Both the position numbers and the translations under genes were made by a program. A stretch of 13,664 nucleotides of DNA. It comes from Ectopseudomonas composti (lineage in GTDB: Bacteria > Pseudomonadota > Gammaproteobacteria > Pseudomonadales > Pseudomonadaceae). How positions within the stretch are numbered: position 1 is the stretch's first letter; each line of letters begins with the position of its first letter. The stretch lies in assembly GCA_946886245.1 (NCBI GenBank), contig CAMPIF010000061.1, positions 1 through 13,664 on the forward strand, given 5' to 3'. The notes under the pieces were generated by a model, which ran no database searches, was not told the origin of the DNA, and saw only the letters and a list, made by a program, of their open reading frames with translations. Shown piece by piece: positions 13,180 through 13,664 of the stretch.

Positions 13180-13664
13180 TTAGCCGCCGAAGTCGTCGAG
13201 GAGGATGTTCTCCGGCTCGACACCCAGGTCGGTCAGCATCTTGATCACGGCGGCGTTCATCATGGGTGGGCCGCACATGTAGAACTCGCAATCCTCCGGA
13301 GCCGGGTGGTCCTTCAGGTAGTTCTCGTACAGCACGTTGTGGATGAAGCCCTTGAGACCAGTCCAGTTGTCTTCCGGCTGCGGATCGGACAGCGCCAGGT
13401 GCCACTGGAAGTTCGGGTTCTCGGCGGCCAGTTGGTCGTACTCTTCGTTGTAGAACGATTCACGCATGGAGCGCGCACCGTACCAGAAGCTGATCTTGCG
13501 CGTGGACTTCAGGCGCTTGAGCTGGTCGAAGATGTGCGAGCGCATCGGCGCCATACCGGCACCACCACCGATGAAGACCATTTCGGCGTCGGTGTCCTTG
13601 GCGAAGAACTCACCGAACGGCCCGTACACGGTGATCTTGTCGCCCGGCTTGAGGCTGAACACGT
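13180..13664 (-). CDS. nqrF: Na+-translocating NADH:quinone reductase subunit F, C-terminal part (cut by window edge)
   Basis: The last 160 or so residues of NqrF, the subunit that oxidises NADH and passes electrons through FAD and a 2Fe-2S centre into Na+-NQR. The visible part is the end of the FAD domain ([20 protein letters not shown]) and the NADH-binding domain, with [62 protein letters not shown] and the strictly typical C-terminus ILLDDFGG. The GTG at 13662 is an internal Val codon, not a start; the gene continues past the right edge with the membrane anchor and ferredoxin domain. It heads the apbE-nqrM tail of the operon. Confidence 0.96.
   Translation of the reverse strand, partial: VFSLKPGDKITVYGPFGEFFAKDTDAEMVFIGGGAGMAPMRSHIFDQLKRLKSTRKISFWYGARSMRESFYNEEYDQLAAENPNFQWHLALSDPQPEDNWTGLKGFIHNVLYENYLKDHPAPEDCEFYMCGPPMMNAAVIKMLTDLGVEPENILLDDFGG

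Noticed and set aside
13178..13405. N-terminal extension of ApbE to 13405
   Set aside because: It lies inside nqrF in another frame and the lipoprotein signal begins exactly at 13177.
1..13664. tRNA, rRNA, CRISPR array, insertion sequence or prophage genes
   Set aside because: No cloverleaf, regularly spaced repeat, transposase motif or integrase was seen on either strand.

Overview
The window looks like a chromosomal segment of a gamma-proteobacterium of the Pseudomonas group. The coding sequence is GC-rich. The gene order comEC / DUF2062 / lolC-lolD-lolE / PilZ protein / small secreted protein / glycerophosphodiester phosphodiesterase ... sthA / nqrM / apbE / nqrF matches, from memory, the P. 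aeruginosa PA2984-PA2994 neighbourhood. No database search was possible, so the species is not assigned. I see no IS element, tRNA, rRNA or CRISPR array.

Layout: 1-1356 (-) is the N-terminal part of the DNA-uptake channel ComEC, running off the left edge. 1483-2010 (+) is a DUF2062 membrane protein, ending at a bidirectional terminator (2015-2042) shared with lolE. 2048-5245 (-) is the overlapping lolC-lolD-lolE operon for lipoprotein release from the inner membrane. 5525-7135 (+) is a tight three-gene run: a PilZ-domain protein, a small signal-peptide protein of unknown function, and a cytosolic phosphodiesterase with a GTG start. 7136-7688 has no convincing gene, is less GC-rich and is full of inverted repeats. 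7689-10004 (+) is a magnesium cassette, mgtE followed by mgtC. 10005-10433 is a convergent intergenic stretch holding the sthA terminator. 10434-11828 (-) is sthA, and 11925-13664 (-) is the tail of a Na+-NQR operon: nqrF (partial), apbE, nqrM.

Most interesting observation: a 30-codon open frame (7689-7781) with a clean GGAGG ribosome-binding site lies just upstream of mgtE and starts Met-Asp-Pro-Asp-Pro. This resembles MgtL, the leader peptide of enteric mgtA, whose acidic/proline N-terminus destabilises ribosomes when Mg2+ is low. The RNA from 7738 to 7834 can form overlapping, mutually exclusive stems, one of which brackets the mgtE ribosome-binding site. A second, terminator-like hairpin sits between mgtE and mgtC. 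Together they suggest a Mg2+-sensing translational switch on a channel (MgtE) unrelated to the P-type ATPase that MgtL controls. The peptide and base pairings are read directly; the switch itself is inference.

How the genes fit together: lolCDE and comEC are housekeeping envelope functions. The PilZ-phosphodiesterase run is probably one transcript. mgtE-mgtC looks like a cassette placed between the phosphodiesterase and sthA. sthA and the nqr genes both act on the NAD(P)H pool.
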